This document shows positions 18,707-26,951 of a stretch of DNA of 64,000 nt, one piece after another. A model generated the notes under the pieces. It was not told where the DNA came from, ran no database searches, and saw only the letters and a list, made by a program, of their open reading frames with translations. A program made the position numbers and the translations under genes. Location of the stretch: positions 3,929,001 to 3,993,000 of the forward strand of contig NC_008209.1 of the NCBI RefSeq assembly GCF_000014045.1, written 5' to 3'. The stretch comes from Roseobacter denitrificans OCh 114. Lineage in GTDB: Bacteria; Pseudomonadota; Alphaproteobacteria; Rhodobacterales; Rhodobacteraceae. The stretch's first letter is position 1. Every line of letters begins with the position of its first letter.

Positions 18707-19669
18707 ATGCAAGAGCCAGCCCAAGCGCCAGATGGTCAGGTCGCGGATGCGCCAAAAGACAACTGGGTCGATCTCTATGCCCCGGCGGCGACGCGCCCCT
18801 ATCTGCGTCTCAGCCGCGCGGATCGCCCGATTGGGACGTGGTTGCTGCTGCTGCCCTGCTGGTGGGGCCTTGCGCTGTCGATGCTCTATACCCAGCAGGC
18901 AAGCTGGTTTGATCTGTGGATCGCCATAGGTTGCGCGCTCGGCGCTTGGTTGATGCGCGGTGCGGGCTGCACGTGGAATGACATCACCGATCGTGATTTT
19001 GACGGGCGCGTTGAACGTACCCGCTCGCGTCCGATCCCCTCGGGTCAGGTCACGGTGCGCGGCGCCGTCATTTGGATGTGCGCGCAGGCGGTACTGGCGT
19101 TCGGCATTCTGCTCACGTTCAACCTTGCCGCGATTGGCCTTGGTATTCTGGCGCTGCTGCCTGTTGCAATCTATCCTTTCGCCAAACGGTTCACATGGTG
19201 GCCGCAGGTGTTCCTTGGCCTTGCATTCAACTGGGGTGCGCTGCTGGCGTGGACGGCCCATAGCGGCCAGCTTGATGCGCCCGCCGTGGTTCTTTACGCC
19301 GCCGGTATCGCGTGGACCCTGTTTTATGACACGATCTATGCCCATCAGGACACCGAAGATGATGCGTTGATCGGGATCAAATCCACCGCGCGGCTCTTTG
19401 GGGACAAGACCCCGGCGTGGTTGCGCCGCTTTTTGATGGCGACCGTGGGCCTTATGGGGGTCGCCGTGATTTTTGCCGTCATGCCAGCCGCGAACTTGCT
19501 CGCGCTTGTGGTTGCGCTCGGCGGGCCATGGGCCATGGGCTGGCACATGGCGTGGCAGCTGCGCGGTCTGGATACGGACGACAACGCAAAGCTGTTGCAG
19601 CTGTTTCGCGCGAACCGGGACACCGGCATGATCCCGCTTGTGTTCTTTGGCATCGCCCTGTTGCTGTGA
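18707..19669 (+). CDS. ubiA: 4-hydroxybenzoate polyprenyltransferase
   Basis: Membrane prenyltransferase of ubiquinone synthesis. The 320-aa protein has about eight helices and both Asp-rich Mg-diphosphate motifs: NDITDRDFDGRVE at residue 91 and DTIYAHQDTEDD near residue 212. GGAG at 18697-18700 sits 6 nt before the ATG and supports this start. It is divergent from rsmE with almost no gap, so its promoter must lie inside rsmE. Confidence 0.95.
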   Translation: MQEPAQAPDGQVADAPKDNWVDLYAPAATRPYLRLSRADRPIGTWLLLLPCWWGLALSMLYTQQASWFDLWIAIGCALGAWLMRGAGCTWNDITDRDFDGRVERTRSRPIPSGQVTVRGAVIWMCAQAVLAFGILLTFNLAAIGLGILALLPVAIYPFAKRFTWWPQVFLGLAFNWGALLAWTAHSGQLDAPAVVLYAAGIAWTLFYDTIYAHQDTEDDALIGIKSTARLFGDKTPAWLRRFLMATVGLMGVAVIFAVMPAANLLALVVALGGPWAMGWHMAWQLRGLDTDDNAKLLQLFRANRDTGMIPLVFFGIALLL

Positions 19670-19729
19670 TTGAAACCTGTGCGCCCGCCCCCTATCAAAG
19701 AAACCGACATCTAACAGTTTCAGGATGAT

Positions 19730-21607
19730 ATGCCACTTTCTCGCGCTCACCTCGTTGTCACAACCTTTGCGATTGCCGCAGGCGCATCCTTGCTGGCGGC
19801 GAGCTATTCCGTAAATGTCATAGAAGACAGGTCAGAGACTGAAATACGCTATCTGCTCGATCGCAACGGGCTGACCTGGGCCGAAGTCGAGGCCGACGGG
19901 CTGCAGGTCATGATGGCGGGCGTTGCACCGACCGAAGCGCTGCGGTTTCAGGCCCTGAGTCTCGCCGGATCCATCGTGGATGCCGCGCGCGTCGTGGATG
20001 AGATGGAAGTGGCCGCAGTTGCCGAACTGGAGGCACCCCGGTTTTCCGCAGAAGTGCTGAGGAATACTGCCGGTCTTTCGGTCATCGGGCTGATCCCGCA
20101 AAGCACTGATCGCGCCGCACTCATCGACGGCTTTTCCGCCATGAGCGATCTGCCCATCACCGACCTGCTGGAAACTGCCGACTACCCTGCCCCAACCGGG
20201 TGGGAGGACGCCGTGGCCTATGCCATCACCGCCATCAAGGATCTGCCGCGCGCCAAAGTGTCGGTCGAGGCCGGTCGCGTATCAATCACCGCCATTGCAC
20301 AAAGCGCGGCAGACAAGGCGCAGATGGAGGCGCATCTGTTCCGCATCGCCCCGCCGGCGCTGCGCGTCTCTTTGAATATCACAGCGCCGCGCCCGGTGAT
20401 CACGCCTTTTACGCTGCGTTTCGTGAAAGACGAAAATGGTACGCGATTTGATGCTTGTTCTGCCGATACGGATGAGGCGCGGGGCCGTATTCTGGATGCA
20501 GCGTTCAGGGCCGGGCTGACGGGTCCGGGTCGCTGCACTGTTGGCATGGGCGTGCCATCCCCTTCGTGGACCGATGCGGTCGTAGACGCCATTGACGCGC
20601 TTAACGCCTTGGGGGATGGGACGGTCACCTTTTCCGACGCAGACATCACCCTTGCGGCCGCCGAGGGCACGCAGCCCGCACTCTTTGACCGGGTCATCGG
20701 GGAGTTGGAGGCGACCCTGCCCGATGTCTTCGTGCTAAACGCCGTTTTGCCCTTGCCCGATGAAAAAGACAGCGGCCCGTCTGAATTCATCGCAACCCTC
20801 AGCCCCGAAGGGCAGGTACAGTTGCGCGGACGGATGCCGGGTGAAGCGATACGCGATGTTGCGGACAGCTTTGCCAAGGCCAAATTCGGATCAGACAACG
20901 TCTATACGGCCACGCGCAATGTCGCGGACCTGCCCATGGATTGGTCGATACGCGTTCTTGCCGGCATCGAAGCGCTCGGTTTCCTCAACAGCGGAGCTGT
21001 TACGGTCACGCCCGACCGCGTCACCCTGTCAGGACGTTCGGGCAATGCCGAGGCCAGCGAGGCGATTGCGAGATTGATGGTGGAGAAGCTGGGCAATGAC
21101 GCCGCCTTTGATGTCGATGTCGCCTATGTCGAGGCGCTCGACCCTGTTGCGGCGCTGCCCACTGCGGAGGAATGCGAGGCAAAGATTGCCGACATCATGG
21201 CCGGGGAAAAGATCAACTTTGAACCCGGGTCGGCCACGATAGATGCGGCAGCGCTCACCACGATGGATCAGATCGCCGACGTTTTGCGGGTCTGTGGCGA
21301 TCTGAAGCTTGAGGTGCAGGGCCATACCGACAGTCAGGGGCGCGAAGAAATGAACCGCTCGCTCAGTCAGGCGCGGGCGCAATCGGTGCTGAACGAGTTG
21401 CGCGCGCGCAGGGTGCTGACGTCAAACTTCATTGCCAAGGGCTACGGGGAATCGAACCCGATTGCGGATAATGACACCGAAGAGGGGCGCGAGGCCAACC
21501 GGCGCATCGAATTTAAACTGATCCGGCCGGAACCAAGCGTGCCAGAGGGCGAATCTGCGCTGGAAAGCATCGCCGAAAAGAGCGATACAGTGACAGAAAC
21601 GGAATGA
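19730..21607 (+). CDS. OmpA-family protein with BON-like repeats
   Basis: A 625-aa envelope protein. An N-terminal membrane anchor or signal (HLVVTTFAIAAGASLLAAS) is followed by a long region with repeated short modules (for example GLTWAEVEADGLQVMMAG and SVEAGRVSITAIA) resembling BON/OmpA-associated modules. A C-terminal OmpA peptidoglycan-binding domain starts about residue 490 with KINFEPGSATID, LEVQGHTDSQG and RANRRIEF-type signatures (here EANRRIEFKLI). The tail is acidic and Ser/Thr rich. It is likely anchored in the inner membrane and bound to the cell wall. The next gene starts 34 bp later on the same strand. Confidence 0.85.
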   Translation: MPLSRAHLVVTTFAIAAGASLLAASYSVNVIEDRSETEIRYLLDRNGLTWAEVEADGLQVMMAGVAPTEALRFQALSLAGSIVDAARVVDEMEVAAVAELEAPRFSAEVLRNTAGLSVIGLIPQSTDRAALIDGFSAMSDLPITDLLETADYPAPTGWEDAVAYAITAIKDLPRAKVSVEAGRVSITAIAQSAADKAQMEAHLFRIAPPALRVSLNITAPRPVITPFTLRFVKDENGTRFDACSADTDEARGRILDAAFRAGLTGPGRCTVGMGVPSPSWTDAVVDAIDALNALGDGTVTFSDADITLAAAEGTQPALFDRVIGELEATLPDVFVLNAVLPLPDEKDSGPSEFIATLSPEGQVQLRGRMPGEAIRDVADSFAKAKFGSDNVYTATRNVADLPMDWSIRVLAGIEALGFLNSGAVTVTPDRVTLSGRSGNAEASEAIARLMVEKLGNDAAFDVDVAYVEALDPVAALPTAEECEAKIADIMAGEKINFEPGSATIDAAALTTMDQIADVLRVCGDLKLEVQGHTDSQGREEMNRSLSQARAQSVLNELRARRVLTSNFIAKGYGESNPIADNDTEEGREANRRIEFKLIRPEPSVPEGESALESIAEKSDTVTETE

Positions 21608-21641
21608 TCCGGGCCAACCGGCACGTCGAAAGGACAGTAGA

Positions 21642-21971
21642 ATGACCAGCCCGCAATTCGTGGTGGCGACAGCAATCATGCTGTTTATCGCATTTTGCCT
21701 CGGATGGTTTGCAAACTGGCTGGTGCACCGTTTTTCGCGTGTCGCAGCCGATGATGTCGCACAACTCGACCGCATGGCGCAGGAACTGCATGAGGCGGAG
21801 GAAACCCGCGATCAGGCAATCACCTACCTGCAACAACGCGAAGCCGAACTGACCAACCAGCTTGCACAGACCGAAGCGGAGCTTCGCGCGGCGATGGATG
21901 GGCTGCGTGACGCCCGCCACGAAGCCGAAGAGATGCGTGCCCGCCTCAACCAGAAACAACAGGCTGGCTGA
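21642..21971 (+). CDS. Small single-span membrane protein with coiled coil
   Basis: A 109-aa protein of unknown function. One N-terminal helix (FVVATAIMLFIAFCLGWFANW) is followed by about 70 residues of charged heptad-like sequence (ELHEAEETRDQAITYLQQRE), predicted to be a cytoplasmic coiled coil. AAAGGACAG precedes the start. It is probably co-transcribed with the OmpA-like gene, which suggests an envelope scaffolding role; that is inference. Confidence 0.75.
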   Translation: MTSPQFVVATAIMLFIAFCLGWFANWLVHRFSRVAADDVAQLDRMAQELHEAEETRDQAITYLQQREAELTNQLAQTEAELRAAMDGLRDARHEAEEMRARLNQKQQAG

Positions 21972-21983
21972 AGGCAAGCGCCT

Positions 21984-22433
21984 CTATTTCACCGTCAGAT
22001 GCGCACAGCTTGCGTGATGCCCCACGTTTTGCGACGTGCTGCCCAACACGAGCGCAGAAAGATTGCCAAGCCCGCGGCGTCCGGTCACGATCAGGTCTGA
22101 ATCAACGCTGTTGGCGTATTCGATCAGCGATTTCGCTGCATCGCCTTCGCCCACATGGGTTTTGATTTCTCCCGTATGGCCAGCCGCCTTGGCCGTCTCG
22201 ACTGCTTTTTCAAGCATTACAGCGGCGGATTTGGCGGTTTCTTCGGCAGAGGGCATCGTTGTTGCAACGTGGTAGCCCGCGACCGCGCCCATGGCAAAAG
22301 CGACTGTTTCGGGATGTGGTGTATGAACGACATGCACGGATGAGTCATATTTCGTTGCCAGATCACAGGCCATCCGAACAGCATTGTCCGAAGGTTCCGA
22401 TCCGTCATAGCCTACACAAATTGTCGTGAACAT
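21984..22433 (-). CDS. Universal stress protein (UspA family, ATP-binding type)
   Basis: A 149-aa Usp beginning MFTTICVGYDGSEPSDNAV, with the full nucleotide-binding signature TGRRGLGNLSALVLGSTS near the C-terminus. This motif is better kept than in the usp at 15210. AGGGAG lies upstream of the ATG, and an FNR-like dyad lies 60 bp upstream, so it may belong to the same low-oxygen group. Confidence 0.9.
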   Translation of the reverse strand: MFTTICVGYDGSEPSDNAVRMACDLATKYDSSVHVVHTPHPETVAFAMGAVAGYHVATTMPSAEETAKSAAVMLEKAVETAKAAGHTGEIKTHVGEGDAAKSLIEYANSVDSDLIVTGRRGLGNLSALVLGSTSQNVGHHASCAHLTVK

Positions 22434-22492
22434 CGTCTGATCTCCCTCTATTTCTGATAGGTAGATTATACTGCGACATCCATATTTGCGAA

Positions 22493-22506
22493 ATGACCTG
22501 GATCAA
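22493..22506 (-). promoter_or_regulatory. Candidate FNR/FnrL-type site upstream of the second usp gene
   Basis: On the coding strand the site reads TTGATCCAGGTCAT, close to the alphaproteobacterial FnrL dyad TTGAT-N4-(A/G)TCAA, with the final A replaced by T. It is 60 bp before the usp start, within range for a class II activator site. Confidence 0.5.
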
Positions 22507-22522
22507 CGCTACTGCGTGCCGG

Positions 22523-22966
22523 CTACCATCGCTCCAGCGCGGCTTCGTCCTCGTCGCGTGCGGCGACCCATGATGCGCCCTGCGATGTGATTTCGCGCTT
22601 CCAGAACGGCGCGCGGGACTTGAGGTAATCCATCAGGAATTCCGCCGCCTCGAACGCATCCTTGCGGTGGCGTGCGGCGGTGGCGACCATCATGATCATC
22701 TCCCCCGGCACCAGGCGGCCATGGCGGTGGATGACCAGCGCGTTCCCCAGCGACCAACGCGATATGGCCTGCTCAGCAATGTCCGTCAGCGCCGCCTCGG
22801 TCATACCGGGGTAATGCTCAATCTCCATGGCCTCAAGCGGGGCTTCATTCGTGTCCCGCACAACACCCGTGAATGTGACGATGGCGCCCATGCTGGTGTG
22901 GCCGCGCGCAAAGGCCTGCGCCTCATGGCCGAAGTCAAAGGGAGCGTCCTGCACCACGACCCGCAT
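22523..22966 (-). CDS. moaE: Molybdopterin synthase catalytic (large) subunit
   Basis: MoaE inserts sulfur from MoaD thiocarboxylate into precursor Z to make molybdopterin. The 147-aa protein has HYPGMTE (residue 51), AARHRKDAF (about residue 98) and the paired lysines Lys116 and Lys123 in YLKSRAPFWKRE, spaced as E. coli K119 and K126. It follows moaD by 3 bp in the pgsA-moaD-moaE order. It supplies cofactor needed by the XdhB enzyme upstream in the window. Confidence 0.94.
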   Translation of the reverse strand: MRVVVQDAPFDFGHEAQAFARGHTSMGAIVTFTGVVRDTNEAPLEAMEIEHYPGMTEAALTDIAEQAISRWSLGNALVIHRHGRLVPGEMIMMVATAARHRKDAFEAAEFLMDYLKSRAPFWKREITSQGASWVAARDEDEAALERW

Positions 22967-22969
22967 CGC

Positions 22970-23215
22970 TCAGCCCCCGGTCATGGGCGGAAAGAAGGCG
23001 ACCTCTTTTGCCCCTGCCAGCGGGGCGTCAAACTCGGTCAGCTCCTGATCAATGGCGACCCGTAGGGCGGAAGTATCGGCAAAGGCCACGGCGTAACGCT
23101 CTTCCCTGGCGCGCAATTCCGCCACCAGATCGTTGACCGTCGCCGCCGAGGTTTCAATGTTTTCACGCGGGACGCCGATGCGTTCCCGAACCCATGCGAA
23201 ATAAAGCACATTCAT
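22970..23215 (-). CDS. moaD: Molybdopterin synthase sulfur carrier (small) subunit
   Basis: An 81-aa ubiquitin-like sulfur carrier ending in the diagnostic Gly-Gly (FFPPMTGG), which is thiocarboxylated by MoeB. It overlaps the pgsA stop by 4 bases (ATGA) and is followed by moaE. Confidence 0.93.
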   Translation of the reverse strand: MNVLYFAWVRERIGVPRENIETSAATVNDLVAELRAREERYAVAFADTSALRVAIDQELTEFDAPLAGAKEVAFFPPMTGG

Positions 23216-23880
23216 TTGTCGTCATCCTTCAGATACGGCATGGCTTTCATCAGATAGTCCACACCGGAAATCAACGTCAGACCTGCCGCCACCCACAACA
23301 GGGTCAACCCGATTGATCCGGCCCATTCCATCGCCGTATGTTTCCAGCGCAGCCCTTGCAGATCCGGTTCAACACCGGCGAATATAGCATCGACCAGTGC
23401 CTGATCCATGCCCCATGCAGACATGCCCAGATAATGTTCAAAGACGCCGTGCGAAAAGAGCACCGCGATGGCAACCATCTGAGTGGTCGTTTTCCACTTG
23501 GCCAGCACGGTCACTTTCAGGGTGCCCGCCGTATCGCCAAGAAACTCGCGCAAACCGGATACAAAAACCTCGCGAAACAGGATGACGGTGGCAGGCAGAA
23601 CCAGCCACGGCGACCAACTGGAAAAGCCGATGATCACCATAAGCGCGATCACAACCATGGCCTTGTCCGCAATCGGGTCCAGCATCGTGCCCAGTTTCGT
23701 TTCCTGTTTCCATGCGCGCGCCAGATAACCGTCGAACCAGTCCGTCACGGCGGCTGTGACGAACAGGATCAAGGCGAACCAATCCGCATAAGGTCGCGTG
23801 AAATACAGGAACATGACCGCCACCATCGGTGCGGCAATCAGACGGATGATCGTCAACAGGTTTGGAATAGTCATTCTCAT
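23212..23880 (-). CDS. pgsA: CDP-diacylglycerol-glycerol-3-phosphate 3-phosphatidyltransferase
   Basis: Makes phosphatidylglycerol phosphate, the committed step to PG and cardiolipin. The 222-aa membrane protein has the CDP-alcohol phosphotransferase motif DG-x2-AR-x8-G-x3-D-x3-D intact (Asp50, Gly51, Ala54, Arg55, Gly64, Asp68, Asp72) and several later helices. The true start may be residue 3 (MTIPNLLTIIR). It is downstream of uvrC on the same strand, the usual order in alphaproteobacteria. Confidence 0.94.
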   Translation of the reverse strand: MRMTIPNLLTIIRLIAAPMVAVMFLYFTRPYADWFALILFVTAAVTDWFDGYLARAWKQETKLGTMLDPIADKAMVVIALMVIIGFSSWSPWLVLPATVILFREVFVSGLREFLGDTAGTLKVTVLAKWKTTTQMVAIAVLFSHGVFEHYLGMSAWGMDQALVDAIFAGVEPDLQGLRWKHTAMEWAGSIGLTLLWVAAGLTLISGVDYLMKAMPYLKDDDK

Positions 23881-23981
23881 TTCAGCACCTTACACCGCCG
23901 GGTTTGCGTGCGAAAGCATCAACCAAGTGCAATATCGCCAATGGCAGAAAACCCCTGATCATTGAACGGGGCGTGAACAGA

Positions 23982-25860
23982 TCAGCCGCGTTCGTGAAAA
24001 TAGTCATATATTTTTTCCGCCAACGCGCCCGAGACGCCATCCACCGCCTTGAGGTCGTTGAGGTTCGCGCGCGCCACCGCCTTGGCGGAGCCGAAATGCG
24101 CCAAAAGCGCGCGTTTGCGCGCAGCGCCGACGCCCGGCACATCATCCAGCGGGGTGGCCCCCACCGCCTTGGACCGTTTGGCGCGATGCGTGCCGATCGC
24201 AAAACGGTGCGCTTCGTCCCGCATGCGCTGGATGAAATACAAGACCGGGATCATTGTGGCGCAAGGCAAAGGGGCGATTGCCCATGCGATAGAACTCTTC
24301 CTTGCCCGCATCGCGGTCGATGCCCTTGGCGACGCCCACCATGGGGATGTCTTCCACACCATATTCGCGCATGATCGAGGCCACGGCGCTGACCTGCCCG
24401 GCGCCCCCGTCGATGAGCAGCAAATCCGGCCAATGACCTTCGCTGCGGTCAGGATCTTCCTTGATCAGGCGTTTGAAGCGTCGTTTCAGAACCTCTTTCA
24501 TCATGCCGAAATCATCCCCCGGTGTCAGATCCTCGCCACGTATGTTGAACTTGCGGTACTGGTTTTTCAGGAACCCTTCGGACCCGGCCACGATCATCGC
24601 ACCGACCGCAAACGCGCCCTGAATATGCGAGTTGTCATAGACTTCGATCCGCTCGGGCGGCGCCTTGAGGTCAAAGGCCTCTGCCAGCCCTTTCATCAGA
24701 CGCGCCTGTGTCGCCGTCTCGGCCATCTTGCGCGCAAGGGATTCGCGGGCATTGCGCAGAGCACCATCAATCAATTCCGCCTTTTCTCCGCGCTTTGGCA
24801 CGATCAGCTCGACCTTGCGGCCAAGTTTGCCGGAGAGGGCTTCTGCCATGAGATCCGGATTTTCGATGTCATTGCTCAGGATAATCTGGCGCGGCGGTTC
24901 GCGGGTGTCATAGAACTGACCGAGGAACGCTTCCAGAACTTCAGCGGCCTCCACATCGGCCCCGACACGCGGGTAATAATCGCGATTGCCCCAGTTCTGG
25001 TTTGCCCGGATGAAAAACACCTGCACACAAGCCTGCCCGTTCTCCAGATGCAGTGCCACGATATCCGCCTCGGCCACGCCCTTGGGATTGATGCCCTGTG
25101 CGGTCTGCACCTGCGTCAGCGCTTTGATCCTGTCGCGCAAGGCCGCCGCGCGTTCAAACTCCATCGCCTCCGAAGCTTGCGACATCTCATGTGCGAGCCG
25201 CGCCTGAATATCCGTCGTTTTGCCGGTCAGGAATTTTTCCGCATCCTTGACCGTCTGACGATAATCCTGCGGGGATATCTTGCCGACACAGGGCGCCGAG
25301 CAACGTTTGATCTGATACTGCAAACACGGGCGGGTGCGGCTTTCAAACATGCTGTTGGAGCAGTCTCTCAGCAAGAACACGCGTTGCAGTTGGTTCAGCG
25401 TTCTGTTCACCGCCCCCGCTGATGCGAAGGGACCGTAATAGCTGCCTTTTTCCTTTTTTGCACCCCGGTGTTTCTTGATCTGCGGATATTCATGATCCGC
25501 AGAAACGAGGATGTTTGGAAAACTCTTGTCATCGCGCAGCAACACATTGAACTTGGGCTTGAGCTGCTTGATGAGGTTCTGCTCAAGCAGAAGGGCTTCG
25601 GTCTCTGTCTTTGTGGTCAGAAACATCATCGACGCGGTCAGCGAAATCATCCGCGCAATGCGGGGCGTGTGACCGGTAGGGCGCGCATAATTCGACACAC
25701 GCGCGCGCAGGTTACGCGCCTTGCCCACATAGAGCACCCGGCTTTCAGAATCGAGCATCCGGTAGACGCCCGGTGAGACATCCAGCGTCTTGAGATACCC
25801 TTGGATGACCTCGCAGCCCAGCACCTCGCCTTTTGGATGAGTGTCAACTTTACCTGTCAT
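23982..25860 (-). pseudogene. uvrC: uvrC (excinuclease ABC subunit C) with a +1 frameshift near codon 538
   Basis: UvrC makes both incisions in nucleotide excision repair. From the ATG at 25860 the frame has the GIY-YIG nuclease (SPGVYRMLDSESRVLYVGKA), the Cys-rich TRPCLQYQIKRCSAPC motif, the UVR helix (ERAAALRDRIKAL) and most of the RNase H-like nuclease. After FALRHNDP (residue about 538) an extra base in the GGG run at 24247-24249 throws it out of frame, and it stops at 24142. The next frame continues perfectly as [17 protein letters not shown] and the HhH domain, to 23982. Total length is 3 x 626 + 1 bases, so one extra base alone explains it. The in-frame product loses RDEAHRFA, which carries the conserved His, and the HhH domain. 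It may be a real mutation or a sequencing error. Confidence 0.85.
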
Positions 25861-26149
25861 AGCACTCTGTACATGATTCCCTTTCCGGCGGCACTGTAAC
25901 GCAGGTGGCTGCAAGGCTTAAGGTGTCCACCGAAGCTGTGGACAACTCTGCTGATAACTTGGTCCAGACCAGAATTTTTCCTTGTTTTCTTAGTATTTCC
26001 ACGAAATGCCTAAAAATTAGGCGCAAACTTAACCTATTGTTTTTACTATATATTTTTAAATATATCGGGCAAGGGTTTGAAAATACAAGCAATTTTGTAA
26101 CGGTTTTGTGACGGCGATCCGGAACGTGTAAAACTTTTCTCGCTCAGGC
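25861..26149. other. AT-rich intergenic region upstream of uvrC, with DnaA-box-like motifs
   Basis: No gene. At 25981-26100 the G+C is only 29% (35 of 120 bases), including a long A/T tract around TATATTTTTAAATATAT. TGTGGACAA (25937-25945) differs from the DnaA box TGTGGATAA by one base, and TGCTGATAA (25949-25957) by two, in the same orientation. It contains the uvrC promoter and lies beyond the SDR gene's stop. An origin or another protein-bound DNA element is possible but unproven. Confidence 0.4.
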
Positions 26150-26929
26150 CTATTCAACCCCAAGTATGTCCGGTGTTTCCCAGCCTAAATGCTGTCCACC
26201 GTCGATACACAGCAGTTGCCCGGTCAGCGCGCGCGCATCCAGAATATACCCGAGAGCGGCGGTGATATCTGCGGGATTGGATCCGCGCTTCAGAACGGTG
26301 CTTTCTCTTTGCGTCCTGAATTGCTCATCGGTTTGCCTCCCGCCTTTGAGTGTCGGGCCCGGCCCGATGGCGTTGACGCGGATCGCAGGGGCCAATGCCT
26401 GTGCCGTCGTTTGGGTCAGCGCCCATAACCCCATCTTGGCGAGCGTGTAGGTCATGAACTCCGGCGAGAGTTTGCGCACCCTCTGATCAATCATGTTGAC
26501 GATGACCCCTGACGCATAGGGCTCGCCTGCATCATCAGTTTTCGGTGCCATCTGCTGGTCCGCCATTTTCTGCGTCAGGATGAAAGGGGCACGCAGGTTG
26601 CTCTGCATGTGACGGTCCCAGCTCTGCCGCGTGGCAGTGTCGATGGTGTCGTATTCAAAGATGGATGCGTTGTTGACCAGACATGTGATGTCCCCGCCAA
26701 GGTACGCGCGCGCCTGCGCGAACAGATTGGCGGTCTGCCCATCGTCCAGCAGATCGGCTTGCAGCATATGCCCCTGCCCCCCCGCGGCCTCGATCATGCG
26801 CACCGTTTCCCCGGCGCCGTCTGCGGAGGACGCATAGTGCACAGCAACATCATAGCCGCGCCCGGCGAGATACAGCGCCATTTCGCGCCCCAGCCGGTGC
26901 CCGGCGCCTGTCACCAATGCTCTGCTCAT
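26150..26929 (-). CDS. SDR-family pteridine reductase-like oxidoreductase
   Basis: A 259-aa NADPH-dependent short-chain reductase. The nucleotide motif is TGAGHRLG (TGxxxRxG, as in pteridine reductases) rather than TGxxxGxG. The usual catalytic Ser is replaced by Asp148 in MIDQRV, with Tyr161 and Lys165; the 13 and 4 residue spacing equals Leishmania PTR1 D181-Y194-K198. LVNNASIFEYD and WDRHMQSNLRAPF are also family-like. A role reducing dihydropterins is inferred (FolM-like). The start at 26929 is chosen because upstream in-frame codons run into the antiporter gene. Confidence 0.82.
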   Translation of the reverse strand: MSRALVTGAGHRLGREMALYLAGRGYDVAVHYASSADGAGETVRMIEAAGGQGHMLQADLLDDGQTANLFAQARAYLGGDITCLVNNASIFEYDTIDTATRQSWDRHMQSNLRAPFILTQKMADQQMAPKTDDAGEPYASGVIVNMIDQRVRKLSPEFMTYTLAKMGLWALTQTTAQALAPAIRVNAIGPGPTLKGGRQTDEQFRTQRESTVLKRGSNPADITAALGYILDARALTGQLLCIDGGQHLGWETPDILGVE

Positions 26930-26951
26930 TTCAGTGCCCCCTGCTCTGGTC

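Noticed and set aside
18707..19750. N-terminal extension of the rsmE frame running over ubiA
   Set aside because: Antisense to ubiA, low-complexity basic sequence with no family relation; RsmE homology begins at 18694.
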